Shown: positions 1 through 12,331 of the stretch, in pieces | Layout of the letters: each line of letters opens with the position of its first letter | Position numbering within the stretch: the first letter of the stretch is position 1 | Made by a program: the position numbers and the translations under genes | Notes under the pieces: generated by a model | Told to the model about the DNA's origin: nothing | The model's input: only the letters and a program-made list of their open reading frames with translations | The model's database searches: none | From: Ramazzottius varieornatus | Lineage: Eukaryota; Tardigrada; Eutardigrada; Parachela; Ramazzottiidae | DNA length: 64,000 bases | NCBI GenBank assembly: GCA_001949185.1 | Contig: BDGG01000001.1 | Location: forward strand, 4,828,629 to 4,892,628 | Reading direction: 5' to 3'

Positions 1-1582
1 TACGTTGGCACTAATTCTTCGAGAGTAATGGACACTAAAGTTTTCAACCGAATACCCCGAGAAGAAATTTCTGTCATCCATAACTTGTCCCAAGGTAATT
101 CTTGTAACTGTTTTGGCGATGATACTTCTGTTTGCTTCATGAACCTTTCACTTTATACTACATGGCTGACACCAAGGTTAACCTTGTGAGTTTTGTTCTT
201 TCACAGAGCGTATTGATTTTCGATGGACATTCCTCTCATCCGAGCTCCGTCGCCTTTCTCCTGCCTGTACGGAGCATGAGAAGGAGATCCAAGTAGTGGT
301 TCTGTCTTCTGGACAAACAGCTTTCCTGCAGCCAGTGGATAAAGAGGTGTTCGGGGGAGTGAAGCAGAAGTGGCATATGTATCTTCGTGATTCCAGGCTT
401 GACACATCCATCGACGTGAGTTGACACAAATCTTCTCTTCTCAGTTTCATAATGATAAAAAAAGTGTGATGATACGACTGTTACATTCTAGGTGTCGCGC
501 CATAACTTCGCTGCCCATATCGTGAAACTTTGGAATCTGGACTTCAAGCCTTACTCGTTCAACTTGGGTAAGACTCTACCACCCAAGGTTACCATTGTAG
601 ATTTAGCTATTTGCGATCAAGAACCAACGACTATATGATACGAGAACCAAATGGAAGCTCGGCAAACAAAATCGACCAAATCGTTTTCTCCAGTGGCGCA
701 GGCTGTCGGGAATATTGGCCAAAAGTGCGCGCCACTTGGGAGAACAATCTTGTCGATTTTGTTTGCCGAAATTCCAAATATGCTTGTCGTGCGAACGTCA
801 TCGGTCTGAGTGGACCTATGAAGGAAGGATTCCGCAAGACGGGGATGTATCGGTTTGACTCCGACCTGCTCAGAGGCACAGTGAATCCTCGCTTAGAAGT
901 CGAAGAAGAAGAAGAATCGAAAGTAACGAGCATTTCGCAAACATCGCGAAGAGTCTTCGCGAAAAGATTCGCCTGACCGGTGATGAAACGACCAGCTGCC
1001 TGTTGGAGGTCAGAAAGATTATAACAGGAAAATCGGTAGGCTCAGTCGTGGCTTTGGAAATCAACAAGAACTTGCTCAGAAGTGGTCCTCAAAAGATACG
1101 GCGCGAAAAAGATTCTCGTTCGGATGTATCCAGTGGAAGAATCGTTACCGAGAGTGCTAACATCAGCACAAAGAAAACCGCGATGGAAAAGAACAAAGAG
1201 AGCCAAAGGTCTGAGAAACCGAAAGCGAAACATCGAGACGGTGGAGGAAAGCGCGACAGGCAGCGAAGATGATAGCCCCACCACCCAAGGATACCCTTGC
1301 CAAGCCCCACCAAAGCGACAGAGAAAGACGGCTAAGCAGGTGGCTGCTGAAATAGCAAGCGACGTAACCGCACCACCACCGAACATGCATTTTACAGTGA
1401 ACGTTCCTGAAGGTAATCCTTCGAAGAGAAGACCGCAACGAGCCACGGCACGGGCGAAGACCACTCCAGCTCCCAGAAAGAAACCGCCGCCGCCAGTTTC
1501 AAAAACAAAAGTCAAGATGCTTCCATTGCCGAAAACTAAACCTAGAGTTTCTGCTGTAAAGTCGAAGTCTAAGAAGACCTAG
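1..1582 (+). pseudogene. pogo/Jerky-type DDE transposase-derived gene, 3' part, decayed
   Basis: Exon-like blocks lie at 1-94, 207-415 and 492-567, each with plausible splice sites, followed by coding from about 780 to 1582. The second block contains a DDE_1-type catalytic motif (LIFDGHSSH, near 211-240) in one frame and, in another frame, the downstream hallmark FLQPVDKEVFGGVKQKW (near 325-372). At 826-864 the DDE_1 C-terminal signature EGFRKTGMYRF is readable. The frame change between the second catalytic Asp block and the rest argues for a broken transposase rather than a domesticated gene. The tail (about 1000-1582) is rich in Lys, Arg and Pro and ends PRVSAVKSKSKKT; it also switches frame near 1200-1270. 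The start lies outside the window. Family recognition is firm; whether any product is made is doubtful. Confidence 0.65.
650..775. repeat. fold-back MITE, GTGGCGCAC family, copy 1
   Basis: The left arm begins TCGGCAAACAAAATCGAC and the right arm ends GTCGATTTTGTTTGCCGA, exact reverse complements. Inside, CAGTGGCGCA pairs with TGCGCGCCACTTGGGAGA. It sits between the transposase-like blocks ending at 567 and resuming near 780, so it may lie in an intron. This copy has the clearest terminal inverted repeats of the family. Confidence 0.8.
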
Positions 1583-1671
1583 ATGGTATTTGAACATTCC
1601 TCGTTGTCGTAAGAAGTCAATTGTTTAGCTGCTATAACGTTTCGCATCTTCGCGAAAGAAGAATGTAATAA

Positions 1672-1850
1672 CTCGGCGAACAAACTCGCCATGATCGTTT
1701 CCCCAAGTGGCGCACGCTACCATTTGATGTTACTAAATACGTGCGTCATCTGAAAAATCCACAAGTGGTGCACGCTTCTGGCCAATAACACCGAAATGTG
1801 CGCCACTTGGGAAAACAATTATTCGCAACATCGCAAAGTGAATCATATGT
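1672..1850. repeat. fold-back MITE, GTGGCGCAC family, copy 2
   Basis: CGGCGAACAAACTCGCC begins the unit. CCCAAGTGGCGCACG, CAAGTGGTGCACG and GTGCGCCACTTGGG alternate in opposite orientations, giving two nested fold-backs. It lies just 3' of the transposase-derived reading frame. Confidence 0.75.
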
Positions 1851-4800
1851 GACAGCGAAAATAGCAATTTGGTCTTCGGGCGGTAGGTGCATATCGTCTT
1901 CTGCCTTGATTTCTATGAAGAATCAGAACGGCCAAAACTTTGTACACTTTTCCGTGGGCGACTTATGGCGGTGAACGTGGTCAGCTGATTTAACCAAGCT
2001 AGGCAGCTAACATCGCCGCCTGCAGAACTTGACAGTACAAAGTATGCTCGTGGACGAAGTAAGGCCTCGCTCCTCGTACCGTTGTTCAATGTTTCGTTAT
2101 TATTGCTCTGAACACCTCGATCACTATACATGAAGCCACTCTGCCTGACTAACTCTGCCCACGGCTCAATAGCGCACCGACAGAATCATTCCTTCAATCG
2201 GCTCACCGGGCCGAAAAATTGCTTGGGAAATGCTTCAGTTTCTGGGAAACTTACCGGACCATGTTTTGTTGTCCCACACACCAGTCAGCGGATCTTTTTG
2301 TGGCCACGAGAAACTTCCAATAGAGTACATGCAGATTGCTGGATTGTTAGGTTTGTTCGCGCATCTTGCAATATTTTGTGAGCAGTCGAATGGATACAAC
2401 CCAACTCCAGGCGAACAGATACGGCAAAGTGTGATTGTAGCTGAAAGAAAGAACCCATATTATATTTATCATGCCCCGCAGTTCCATATCTAAACCAGGA
2501 CGCCGTATCGAGCGTAAAATGTGCTCACTGGCGCGGTGGAAACATAGTTTGAGCTGAATTATCCAGCCATCGATAGGTTTTATTTCCCCCGTCCGATACG
2601 TCTGATATCTCTCGCACTTCCAAACCGAAGCTGCGGGAGATACAGCTTGGTTGAGGTTGTTAAGGAGGTACTCGTGTACCATGCGTTTCAATGGTACGCT
2701 GTTCACGCCGGCAGACAGCATAAACAAATTGTACCTGGCTTACTTGTGGCACTCTTTTGACACTAGAAAACGCAAGTATCCGCCGTAGCAAGTAACCAGT
2801 TTCGCCGGTTTCGTCCAAATTAACCAGGCCGGCCATGAGCCGATAGTCACATAACGAGCATCACATTCCGGAACCAGTTGTTTTACATATCAACTGTTGC
2901 AAAGCGGGATGGCTGACTAACTGGTCATACTGGATCAACTGGACCGTCCTTCACTCGATAACTGAAGCACGCATGAGGGAAAGGCTGTTGAGGTAGCCCG
3001 CTTAGATCGATGTTTTGAGTAAGTCGGAGAATTCTAGGAGTTGGAAATCAAGATGCTTACTTTTCACAAGGTGCGGCTAACTCAGAAACCGAACTATGAG
3101 TTAGCTAATTTAACATCCCTAACCGTCCTACTTTAGACTCCTAATTACTTTAGAAGCTCTACACGCGCGCGTCGTTTTACCCCGAATACACGGTAATATT
3201 GATATATTGACCGTTGGTACAAATGCGCGAATGACTTCAGTCCGAATTATTTGACTTTAAATCTAACAGCACCATCTGAAACAGTATTTACTGTGTTCCC
3301 TCGATGGTCCTGCGCAATCACGTAACATGCCGTGTTACCTAGCGGGTACAGAAAATATCTGCGCCTCCAATCGAAGATTCTCGCCAATCAAGCTTAGTGA
3401 TTGACGAGGAACACTAAAATTCATTGGCGAGAATCAAACAATCAATGATATCAGTACAAGTGTCATTTACTGAGATGATAACGTACTACGAAGAACTATC
3501 GAGGGAATACAGTATATCCACCCAATCCTCCACAGAAGCTGTTGACAGTTTAGAAGAGAACTCGGCAGAACTATGGACCGGATTTGCGCAGCAAAAAGTG
3601 AAGTGGTCTTCAGACATTTGTGCTCAGATGATTGCTCTTGCGAAGTGAATTTCAAGCATATCAAAATTGATTGGGCTTGTTTGATTGCGCACACCGCAAC
3701 CTTACCGTTGCGACGATGTAGACGTGGATCGAGTGAGGTACGGAGATTACCGGAGAGAATACGTCTCTCGGCTAGGCCTTTCACCCGAAACAGACGCAAA
3801 ATGAGAGCTCTCAAGCCGTGAGGGCTGTCAGGTGTAACGACTCGCCTCAATAGACACGCTATCAACTTCCACGGAGGCTTCAAGTCTCCAACCCAAACAC
3901 GGCTTAAAACTTCCCCAAAACCTGAAATTCCGACTCGTCACAGGGAATTTTTGAGTTTGGAAACGTCCCGTTTTACTTTCCAAACTGACTTTCTAAACTG
4001 GAAGACCTGCCAGCTTGGCTGTCTCTGCCAGATCAGCTTGCAGCAACTAGCCCACCCAGTTGGTCACTCAAGCATTTTGATTGTCTGATTGACAGAAATA
4101 CCCGCCTGCCGCTGTCCGGGCTCAAACTACGCAGCCCAATACCCGTCACCCTCAGCTACTTCCCAACTACTGCGCGGTCCCGCCAACTTTGTGCAACGCA
4201 TTTCGCAGATGGACTTTGTTTCTGCACATTTTTGCCCAGTTTCTCTCTAAGAATGGTAGCGGTGCTTTCAATCTCTTTGGTTCAACAAGAAAAGTTTTTA
4301 TTGTTTGGGTCAGCGTGGGACAAATGCCGAGTACCAGGGTGATCTTTGCCTCAGGAGCTCCAAGGTTAGACGGCTTATTATACCACATAAGCGGTTTGCA
4401 GAGGTTTTGCTGTCCTATTGGTCATGATACATGAGCTACAGTGGGAAGGTTGCGGTCCTCAGCTTTCAGCTGACTACGTCACATCAGCTGATCGGCCAAC
4501 CTACGCAGCAATTTGGTGTTGCCACTAATCAATCGTACGCCTCATACTAGGCTGGGATGTCGTCAGCACTCTTCAGAATTCGTTTCCGACACGACGTAGC
4601 CTGTCCACTGTGGCTAATGTGCCATGGCCAGTGGAACAGCAAAACCTCTAGCGGTTTGTAGATATCACTCCTAGATGACCTTCTTAAAAGCACTGCCGAC
4701 CCTAGAAAACCAGGGTAGGTGGGCAGGATAAGCGCCCTCAGCTGCTACATGGTAGTCTTGTGGCGTCCAGTCAGCCGGCAAATCTAATTTCCGCGACACC

Positions 4801-5737
4801 ACAAAACCTCCATCGCCTGCAGAGGTCGATAATCCTGCCCACTCGCCCCAGTTTTTCTTCTGCTCAAAATTGAATTTCGTCAACGGAAATAATGATAAAT
4901 CCTGTTTAAAATCCATGTGGTCTTTTTACCCTGGCGCTTTTGGACACAACTGCCAGAACTGTTATTGGACGTGAGATCCTTAACAGTTGTACGAAAATTG
5001 TAAAAGACAACAAGTGTGGTTTAGAGCAACAGTTATAACTTGTTTGGAGAGACAGAACGATTTTCTAAAAACGTTGCCGGGGCCGAACTGTAGACCTGGC
5101 GTCGTTTCACAAGGTCTTTTGCTGCGCGTATCTTTCACTAGTTTGAATTGCTGAGTCATGTGTGCGGGCAACGTTAAGCATGATTTCGTGCCAAACATCG
5201 ATGCCGAACATCGGCAAGATTTGAGGCCGAATTCCAACCCGTAGGGAATCGAATACTAGAAATTGCGTGATTAAAACCTGCGTAAAAGACTACTTGCCTC
5301 CCTGGGCTAGCCCTAGGCTGAATCAACTTTGTTAAAGCTATCGACGGCCTGTCGACAACAGCAGCAAGTCGACGGCAGGAGCACTCCTTGATTCTGTCCA
5401 TTACATAAGGATGAACCAAGAACTACAGTCTGTAACAGCCAACTTGTCCCTCATGTTTACAAAAACTGGTGTGACTTTCTCAAACAGTTTTACCATTAGT
5501 CTTTGTTGTTGTTCCATACTCCAAATTATCTACTTTCGAAAAGCCCAAGATATTGAAAATCTAACAAGCTCATCCAAAACTATGACTAAATTTCGAATGG
5601 GAAAAAGTGGGAAATTATTTTTGACCCGAATTTGTTCGTCATTTTCCGATTCGAACTTTATTTTTTAAGACCTGTTCTGATCAAAATAAACTAAAGCACC
5701 AGTATGAATCGATAGAGAACTGTAATTTGAGTGTAAT
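1851..5737. other. no recognisable gene
   Basis: Only short open frames without recognisable domains are present (for example 3424-3648 on plus and 3467-3883 on minus, antisense to each other). The one structured item I see is a small hairpin at 3376-3435 with 13-base arms GATTCTCGCCAAT / ATTGGCGAGAATC. Confidence 0.5.
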
Positions 5738-6280
5738 GAGTTGGAGTTTGTCGAGTGATGCTCATCAGAGAAGTTGTACTTTGCACAGATGGTTTGAACA
5801 AACGACCGTTTGGACAAAACGATTGTATTTAGAAAAGTTTAAACATTCAAGATTTGTAATTCGCCTCGCGATTCACGAAACGAAGGAAGCTTCGTTAGTG
5901 AATCACGAAGAAAATCACCCGTATATTTCAAACATGAATAAATTGCCGTCAGTAATGCCCTGGCTGGCCCGAAGCACTGGGAAGCGTAATCGGTGCCCGG
6001 GTAACACAGGGCCTCCACTCCGGACAATCAGTCAATCAGATTTGCATTTGAGCCAGCTCTTTTTCAACTTGGTGAGCCAATTACTGTCAATCAAACCACC
6101 GTGGCCAGAAGCGGTCGTTTGCCCCATTGTTTTTTCTCAAACTCGCTCACGTTGTGTAACTTCTCAGAGCTACCAGCGAATGCTTTTATAAACTTCGATT
6201 TTCAAAGTTAATTAGTTCTCGTTTGTTCAAACCATCTGCGCAAAGTGGAACTTCTCTATTCTCGACTCTGCCAAATTTAA
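5738..6280. mobile_element. non-autonomous TIR element, about 540 bp
   Basis: The left end (about 5738-5806) and right end (about 6217-6280) are imperfect inverted repeats. Both contain AGATGGTTTGAACAAACGA and a neighbouring AGAAGTT..ACTTTGC block on opposite strands. No transposase is encoded inside; an open frame at 5727-6191 has no recognisable domain and overlaps the left arm. The superfamily cannot be named from the ends. Confidence 0.65.
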
Positions 6281-6542
6281 TTTTCGTCAAAAAGGTTAGG
6301 AATCGTCCCGATCACTAGCCACACTTAATCAAAATGTATCCCATGAACACTGAAACAACAAACCGGCAAACTGTGACACGCACTTTGTAGCTTAGAAGTT
6401 GCGCTTTTTCTATATGGATGGTTAGGCACGAAAAGTTGATGGTGAATTTTGTGGCGAGCTTTAAAAATTGGAGGGGGTGAGTTGCCTGTTACACACTGTA
6501 TCATTGGCTAAGAACCGGCATGAGGTGGCAAAATTTTGACTA

Positions 6543-7704
6543 CTGACCTGCTCTCGTAGTTGGCGTGGAAGACAACCTCATTGTGGAGGTAGTGATTAGA
6601 TTTATCGTAGTTGCAAAAGCTGATGTAGTTGGTGTTCTCGAAGAAAGCGAAGTCGTTCTGGTTGAAGACGTCGTACTCGAGATTGTGGCGGTCGGAGTTG
6701 TTGCACTTGGAGTCGTTATAGGTGATGTCACTGTGCGGGTCGTCGTTGGGGGAGTCGTCGTTGGGGGAGTCGTCGTTGGGGGAGTCGTCGTTGGGGGAGT
6801 CGTCGTGGTTGGCATTGTCGTGACGGGTGTCGTCGTCGTGGGGGGTCTTGTCGTGGTAGGTGTTGTGGTGGTGGGCGTCGTCGTTGTGGGTGTCGTCGTT
6901 GTGGGTGTCGTGGTGGTGGGTGTTGTCATTGTCGCTGTCGTTCTAATGGGTTCCGTCGTTGTGGGTTCTGTCGTTGTAGGTGTTGTGGTGGTTGGTGTTG
7001 TTGTAGTCGGCGTCGTCGTTGCGGGTGTCGTCGTTGTGGGTGTTGTGGTGGTGGATGTTGTGGTGGTGGGCGTCGTCGTTGTGGGTGTCGTGGTGGTGGG
7101 TGTTGTCATTGTCGCTGTCGTTAATGGGTTCCGTCGTTGTGGGTTCTGTCGTTGTAGGTGTTGTGGTGGTTGGTGTTGTAGTCGGCGTCGTCGTTGTGGG
7201 TGTTGTGGTGGTGGATGTTGTGGTGGTGGGCGTCGTCGTTGTGGGTGTCGTCGTTGTGGGTGTTGTGGTGGTGGATGTTGTCATTGTCGGTGGTGGGCGT
7301 CGTCGTTGTGGGTGTCGTCGTTGTGGGTGTTGTGGTGGTTGGTGTTGTTGTAGTCGGCGTCGTCGTTGTGGGTGTCGTCGTTGTGGGTGTTGTGGTGGTT
7401 GGTGTTGTTGTAGTCGGCGTCGTCGTTGTGGGTGTCGTCGTTGTGGGTGTTGTGGTGGTGGGCGTCGTCGTTGTGGGTTCTGTCGTTGTAGGTGTTGTGG
7501 TGATGGGTGTCGTCGTTGTGGGTGTTGTTGTGCTGGTTGAGGTTGGTGGGGTAATTTTGCTCATTGTTGTGGTTGTAGAGGCTGCCTGCGTTACTGTGGA
7601 AGAGTGTATCACGGTTGTTGTGTTAGGAAATGCGAGCCGTGTTGTGCCTGTTATATGTCCAGCTGAGACAGGAACGGTGGGTGCGTGTTTGGTTTCTGTG
7701 AAGT
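6543..7704 (-). CDS. Thr/Pro-rich mucin-like exon with 15-bp minisatellite
   Basis: On the minus strand this encodes long runs of TTTTP pentapeptides with occasional EP, SP and H/N-D variants. It is preceded by a unique Ser/Thr-rich stretch (APTVPVSAGHITGTTRL) and followed by STPTTRAGQ. An acceptor-like TGAACTTCACAG precedes 7704 and a donor-like GCAG|GTCAGT follows at 6543, so this looks like an internal exon of a larger, heavily O-glycosylated secreted or surface protein. The repeat unit is 15 bp (five codons), so unit gain or loss keeps frame. However, the TTTTP frame switches near 7290 and 7110, next to a variant unit reading CATTGTCGCTGTCGTT on plus, which means indels or assembly errors. 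No signal peptide is certain; other exons were not found. A simple minisatellite with chance coding is the alternative. Confidence 0.45.
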
Positions 7705-7972
7705 TCAGATGAACGGTTAACAGCCAGCAGCCTCTGATGATGGTTTGGCACATTCGTATTATAAGTGTCAGTCACACAGGGCCGACTAGGTCTCACAGTT
7801 TGGACGCCATCAGTGCACGCACCCGGCCTAATTATCGGCCTGGACGAAATTACGTGCAGTGATTCCCGATACAGCTTAACTTCTAGCACCCTTAATTTAA
7901 AGTCAATTATGGAGCGGCGGGTAGTTCCGTCTTCGAAAGAACTTTAACCGTATTGGTCACCATTGGTTATGT

Positions 7973-8046
7973 GCCACCGGCCGAAAGCGGCAGCGCTTCG
8001 ACAATTGGTGATTCTTAGCTGGCATCTGCCGCTTTCAGCCGGTGGC
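7973..8046. repeat. inverted-repeat hairpin
   Basis: GCCACCGGCCGAAAGCGGCAG on the left is matched by CTGCCGCTTTCAGCCGGTGGC on the right, separated by a short loop. It is probably a small MITE or a remnant; no coding content. Confidence 0.7.
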
Positions 8047-8182
8047 CGATAAATTCGTCCCGGCCGATAGACAGCTCAGGTATGTGTGCTAAAGATATCA
8101 AAACTGACGGGCGAAGGCAAGCAGAGTGATCAATTTTTCCACAGTGCCGGGTGGTTAAATCAGGAAATAAGTGTCCACGGTC

Positions 8183-8284
8183 AGCGCCCTCTGCAGGCCA
8201 CGGAGGTCTTGTGGGGTCCCATCAATCACATTAGCCTTCCAATCGGACGCCTTAAGACCACAATGTCCCTGTAGAGGGCGCTAG
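8183..8284. repeat. inverted-repeat hairpin with AGCGCCCTCT ends
   Basis: AGCGCCCTCTGCAGG at the left pairs with CCTGTAGAGGGCGCT at the right, and inner GGTCTTGTGG pairs roughly with AAGACCACAA. This is a compact palindromic repeat, likely a MITE-type sequence. Confidence 0.65.
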
Positions 8285-10460
8285 TCCTGGAGACCTACAG
8301 ACCTGATCTCATGCCCCCACTGGTTTTAAACTGATCTTGGCCTTATCTCGTGACGTTACGCCAACGCTTTAACACGGGATGAAGCAAGAGCTATATCCGA
8401 CTTGCTGAACTGGCGAGTTTATCTCGACGTATTCAAAACAGTTCTCCCGACGGCTGTTGAGTGACGAAACGGGATGCTTCGTTTCATATGCTATAATGTG
8501 GGGATGTAAAAATTCTTCTAAGCTTACAACAGCTATTCAACGTTGATGAGATTGCTGCCCCTTGATCAGTAGAACTCCACCAGGCTGGAAAAAGTCCTTA
8601 CGATTTCGGTACATTTAATGTTTCATGTTCTTGCTCGAGGTGCATACCCCGCATCCGTTCAGAAACGAACTGAAACACTGAGAAGAATTCTCCTGTGTTG
8701 AAACAAAGCCTGGGATAAATTTATTTATCATCGGTGCGTCCAGGGAAAATATCAAAATGGCCTAACTACCTTTCCAAGTTGGCCTTCACTACCGGCCAAT
8801 CTTCAAATTTCGAAATGATCAAAATTGCCTGGTGGCATAAAACGATGAGCTTTTGGATGGGTCTGTGTGAAAGATTTTCGCTGGTCTGGCAGTAAAGTTT
8901 TGCTCATGCCAACCTGGAAGAGCCACTACTTCGATGCGGCCCTTGCATCAGTTACTGTTGGGTGCCACCTTCCGGTTTCGCTACCGTGTTATCCAGCCAA
9001 GTCGCTGTGCCACTCTAAAGAGTCACTGCGCGGATCAATCTGGCAAAGCGAAGATTTGGCAAACGACCACTAGTAGGTCGTAGGTTTCAATCACAAAGAG
9101 TATCTCTGCCAAACACTAGACTATCAGCAAGTGTTAAACAGAGGTGGGCTTTCTGACTTCCAAGGACTGCATTTACTACCCAAGGAAAACACCCGACAAG
9201 CCCTAGACAGACAGCGGAGGAAAATTAGACTTGAAGAGAAGACCTTGCCAATATTCCTTCACGAAATGTACTCTTCTTTTTCCATTTTTGCTTGTGGCCC
9301 ACTACACTTACACCATACAGCATGCCAAACTAGATGCCAAATTACATAACACATAGATTACACCATGCTATACTTAGCTTGATCAAGTAATCGAGCCACA
9401 GCTGATCAGCTGTTTTAGAGCATGGCGAGCGGGCTGGTTGACTTTCCTGATTTCCCTCTTTCGAAACAGAAAAGATAGGAGTACATTTCGAAGGCGCGGA
9501 TTGTAGTCTGCTTTCAGTTTGATGCGCGCACCGCATGGAATCTGCTTTCACCTAATTTCTAGTCAGGGGGAAGTCCCACAACCCCGTTTTTCGTTCGTTC
9601 GTAGTCTAGATAGCTTCGTTCACCTAGATGACCTTTCTTATTTTCGTGGTGTTTGTTCCAACAGGTTAAAACGCGATATAACATGGAAGTCCGAAAGCCC
9701 GACATAGCAGACTGACCAACCAACAAAAGAGGCTGAACTATCGCGTTGTATACGTAATAATCGGTAGGTGTAACAGCACAGCGCGCAAGTCAGCCCGTTA
9801 CAGCAAAGTCGTCCTCGTTTTTGAAACATTATATTTTCACTTGCGAGTAAAAATTACCAGTCAAAACACGTTTAACATAGTTGTACGAGCTCATTACTAT
9901 TGTCGGTTCACCTAACGGTTTGTTCAAATTGGACGCATCGAAATATTTGAAAAATAGCCTCATCCGTTTCAAATTTAGTAAGAACATGCGCGCCAAGTGA
10001 TCTGGAGAACCTTCAGTTTTTCATTCGAATATTCACTTCTCATCAAGTTTTCCGTTGTTCAGAACAAATGTTGCTGTGAAAGGGAGAGAATTTATCTGCT
10101 ACCGAGCAATATACACCGGAGCACTAAAGATTTTGGCTTTCGACCAAAAAAATTTTTTCGATAACACAAGCAGAAAATCAAAAAAACACTTCAAAAAACA
10201 CGAAATTTCAAAATTTGACTCTCCAGCCAATTTTCACCTCCATCTTGTAAACTGATGTTCAACAGTAAGAAAAGAAGCTAAATCTCAAGAAACTAACTGA
10301 GATGGTGCGAAAGGCGATCATTAGAATTTTTGAGACAAAGGTGCGCGAGCAGCGAGGACAACTTTGCTGTAGCGGGCTGTGTATAGGGATGTGAATGGTT
10401 GTTTTAATGGTTAAACGGATGTATGAGCGGATGGGTGGAACCGTCAACCGGATTTTTGCT
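8285..10460. other. no recognisable gene
   Basis: Short unsupported open frames only; no domains, clear splice structures or RNA genes that I can recognise. Confidence 0.5.
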
Positions 10461-10545
10461 GGATGGATGGAATCTCCATCCGGATGATTGATGGATGGAT
10501 GGATGGATGGATGGATGGGTGAATGGATGGTTGATGGATGGATGA
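10461..10545. repeat. (GGAT)n microsatellite
   Basis: Tandem GGAT/ATGG tetramers, with variants, dominate this stretch. Confidence 0.9.
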
Positions 10546-10799
10546 CGGACGAAATCGGATCACCTTATCCGGATGATCCGATTTCCGACCCGGATAGCGT
10601 ACTGAATTATTCAAATAACCCGAAATAAAAATTTTTGTGAGAAGGGGCCTTAGAGTGGGCGTTTCGAGATGGCGGCTCCAGCAACCTGTTTGTATTCGAC
10701 CTGGGGTATTCGAGCGGACAAAGTCTGGATTGCTCCAAGGTTTGATTGATTCTCATTTGTTAAACTGGTTTAAGTCACTGTCCGAACCATGGTTTTATC

Positions 10800-10945
10800 C
10801 GGATAGAAAGTTGGATGGATAGAAGATCCATCGGGATTGGGTCCGGATGGATAGTGATTTCTTTCCGGTTGGGCGATGGATGGACGGGAAACTCATCCAA
10901 TCCGATTTCTATCCGTATTGATCCGGATCCATCCGTGATCGGACT
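10800..10945. repeat. degenerate GGAT/ATCC repeat
   Basis: GGATGGAT and ATCCGGAT units alternate in both orientations. It is a decayed relative of the tetramer array about 300 bp upstream, with the strand of the motif switching part way. Confidence 0.7.
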
Positions 10946-12331
10946 AGATTTTAACAACCCTAGCTTTGTATCTATGTATCTTTCGCACCGATGTTTTACA
11001 GATACTGACCACTTCAGTTGAAGCAAGTGACTTTTGATCAAAAGATAACAATCTTAGACCATATTCATGTCAAGGAAAAGATAGAACAATTAAAGTATGA
11101 GTTGATGCGAAAACCCCAAGTTTCATTGTCTCGTTCTTTCGTTGAGACTGTTACATCTTGATCCCCGCCCACATAAAAAATGCAGAATATGACCAGAGCA
11201 CACGGGCTGCCTGTGCGCAGTACTTAGACAGCTTTGCTTTGCTTGCTGTCGGTTTCCCGGTGCCCGGAGTCAAAGAGAAGCCAAAAAGCGGAGAATTATT
11301 TTTTTGGATGCCGTCATAGAGCCTTGGCTACAGTCGTTAGAAGTGAACAGTACACCTTGCAGTTATGTCGATGAAGGAAACGACACGATTCTGCCAGTTT
11401 TTGGGACATAACTTGGACGGTTCGTGTTGCCGGACTTCAAGCGCCAACTTATTCGGTTTGTCATGCAGAAAAACTTATTTTCTACAGCACTCGGTTCGAA
11501 GGCCAACACATTTTCTGGATCGAACCAGCTGGACGTGGCAAGAGAGGAGTCTGTTTAATACTGTATTAAGTAGCCTAAGGAATCGAGCGTTTACGATAAC
11601 GGTCAAACTTTTTTACGCTGTCAGAATTACTAGCTATGAGGTATGAGCGAAAACGCAATTTTAGCAGACACATCCCGTTCTCAGTTGACACTTCTGAGAA
11701 AAGTTGGGAGAAACGAGAGTGGTGAATTTGAATTTCAAATCGTACAGCAATTTTATTGTGAAGAGGGCCGCACCGACACCACCGATGGGCTCATCTCACC
11801 ACCTCGATTATTTGCAGCACCACTAATTCCGATTGACATATAGGGCATCAAAAAGATGATAAAACAGCCTGAAACCTAACGGGTCTCAGGCCAAATACTT
11901 ACTACCACCGCAGTATGCTGTTGGATGGTTGCAGACCTGACTATGAAACACTCTTTTAGCACGTTTCCGGTCGGACAAACTTCAGGACGTTCGCATGCCT
12001 CTACTCTGAAGATCATCTGGGGGTGCCCCTGAGTCTAGGAGTCCCAAGGGGAAAGTTTCTATGTATAGTTGGACCACCTAGCGAACCTTTTACTGAGAAA
12101 ACGGCAGCACAATCTTCCATCCGAAAATAAGAACAGAGCGGATGTCTCACACAACTGTTGAAGCTCGCACCTCAGTGGATCTGAAAACAGGAACAGAGAA
12201 CAAAACAGAGGGCAAACAGTTAGATGTCAGTACTGTACTCGAAACTAATGTCCCAGCCAGCTGAGACGACGTCGCCCATCCTTCTTCGACTGCGTAGACG
12301 CCGTTTCCTTCCGCGCACCACCTGAGACTGA
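10946..12331. other. no recognisable gene
   Basis: Only short open frames (for example 11365-11646 and 11643-11843, plus) without recognisable domains. Confidence 0.5.

Noticed and set aside
178-450. 90-residue minus frame
   Set aside because: Antisense to the DDE_1 block on plus, which has recognisable motifs and splice sites.
3424-3883. overlapping 74- and 138-residue frames on opposite strands
   Set aside because: Neither shows a domain, splice context or composition that supports coding.
6565-7353. 262-residue plus-strand frame of Val/Gly repeats (VVVVGVVVVG)
   Set aside because: It is the antisense of the ACN-rich minisatellite. The minus strand gives the mucin-like Thr/Pro sequence with splice-like signals, whereas the plus translation is an extreme low-complexity hydrophobic string with no supporting features.
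10461-10945. tandem GGAT units considered as a CRISPR-like or regulatory array
   Set aside because: Tetranucleotide repeats without spacers of uniform length in a eukaryotic sequence; a plain microsatellite.
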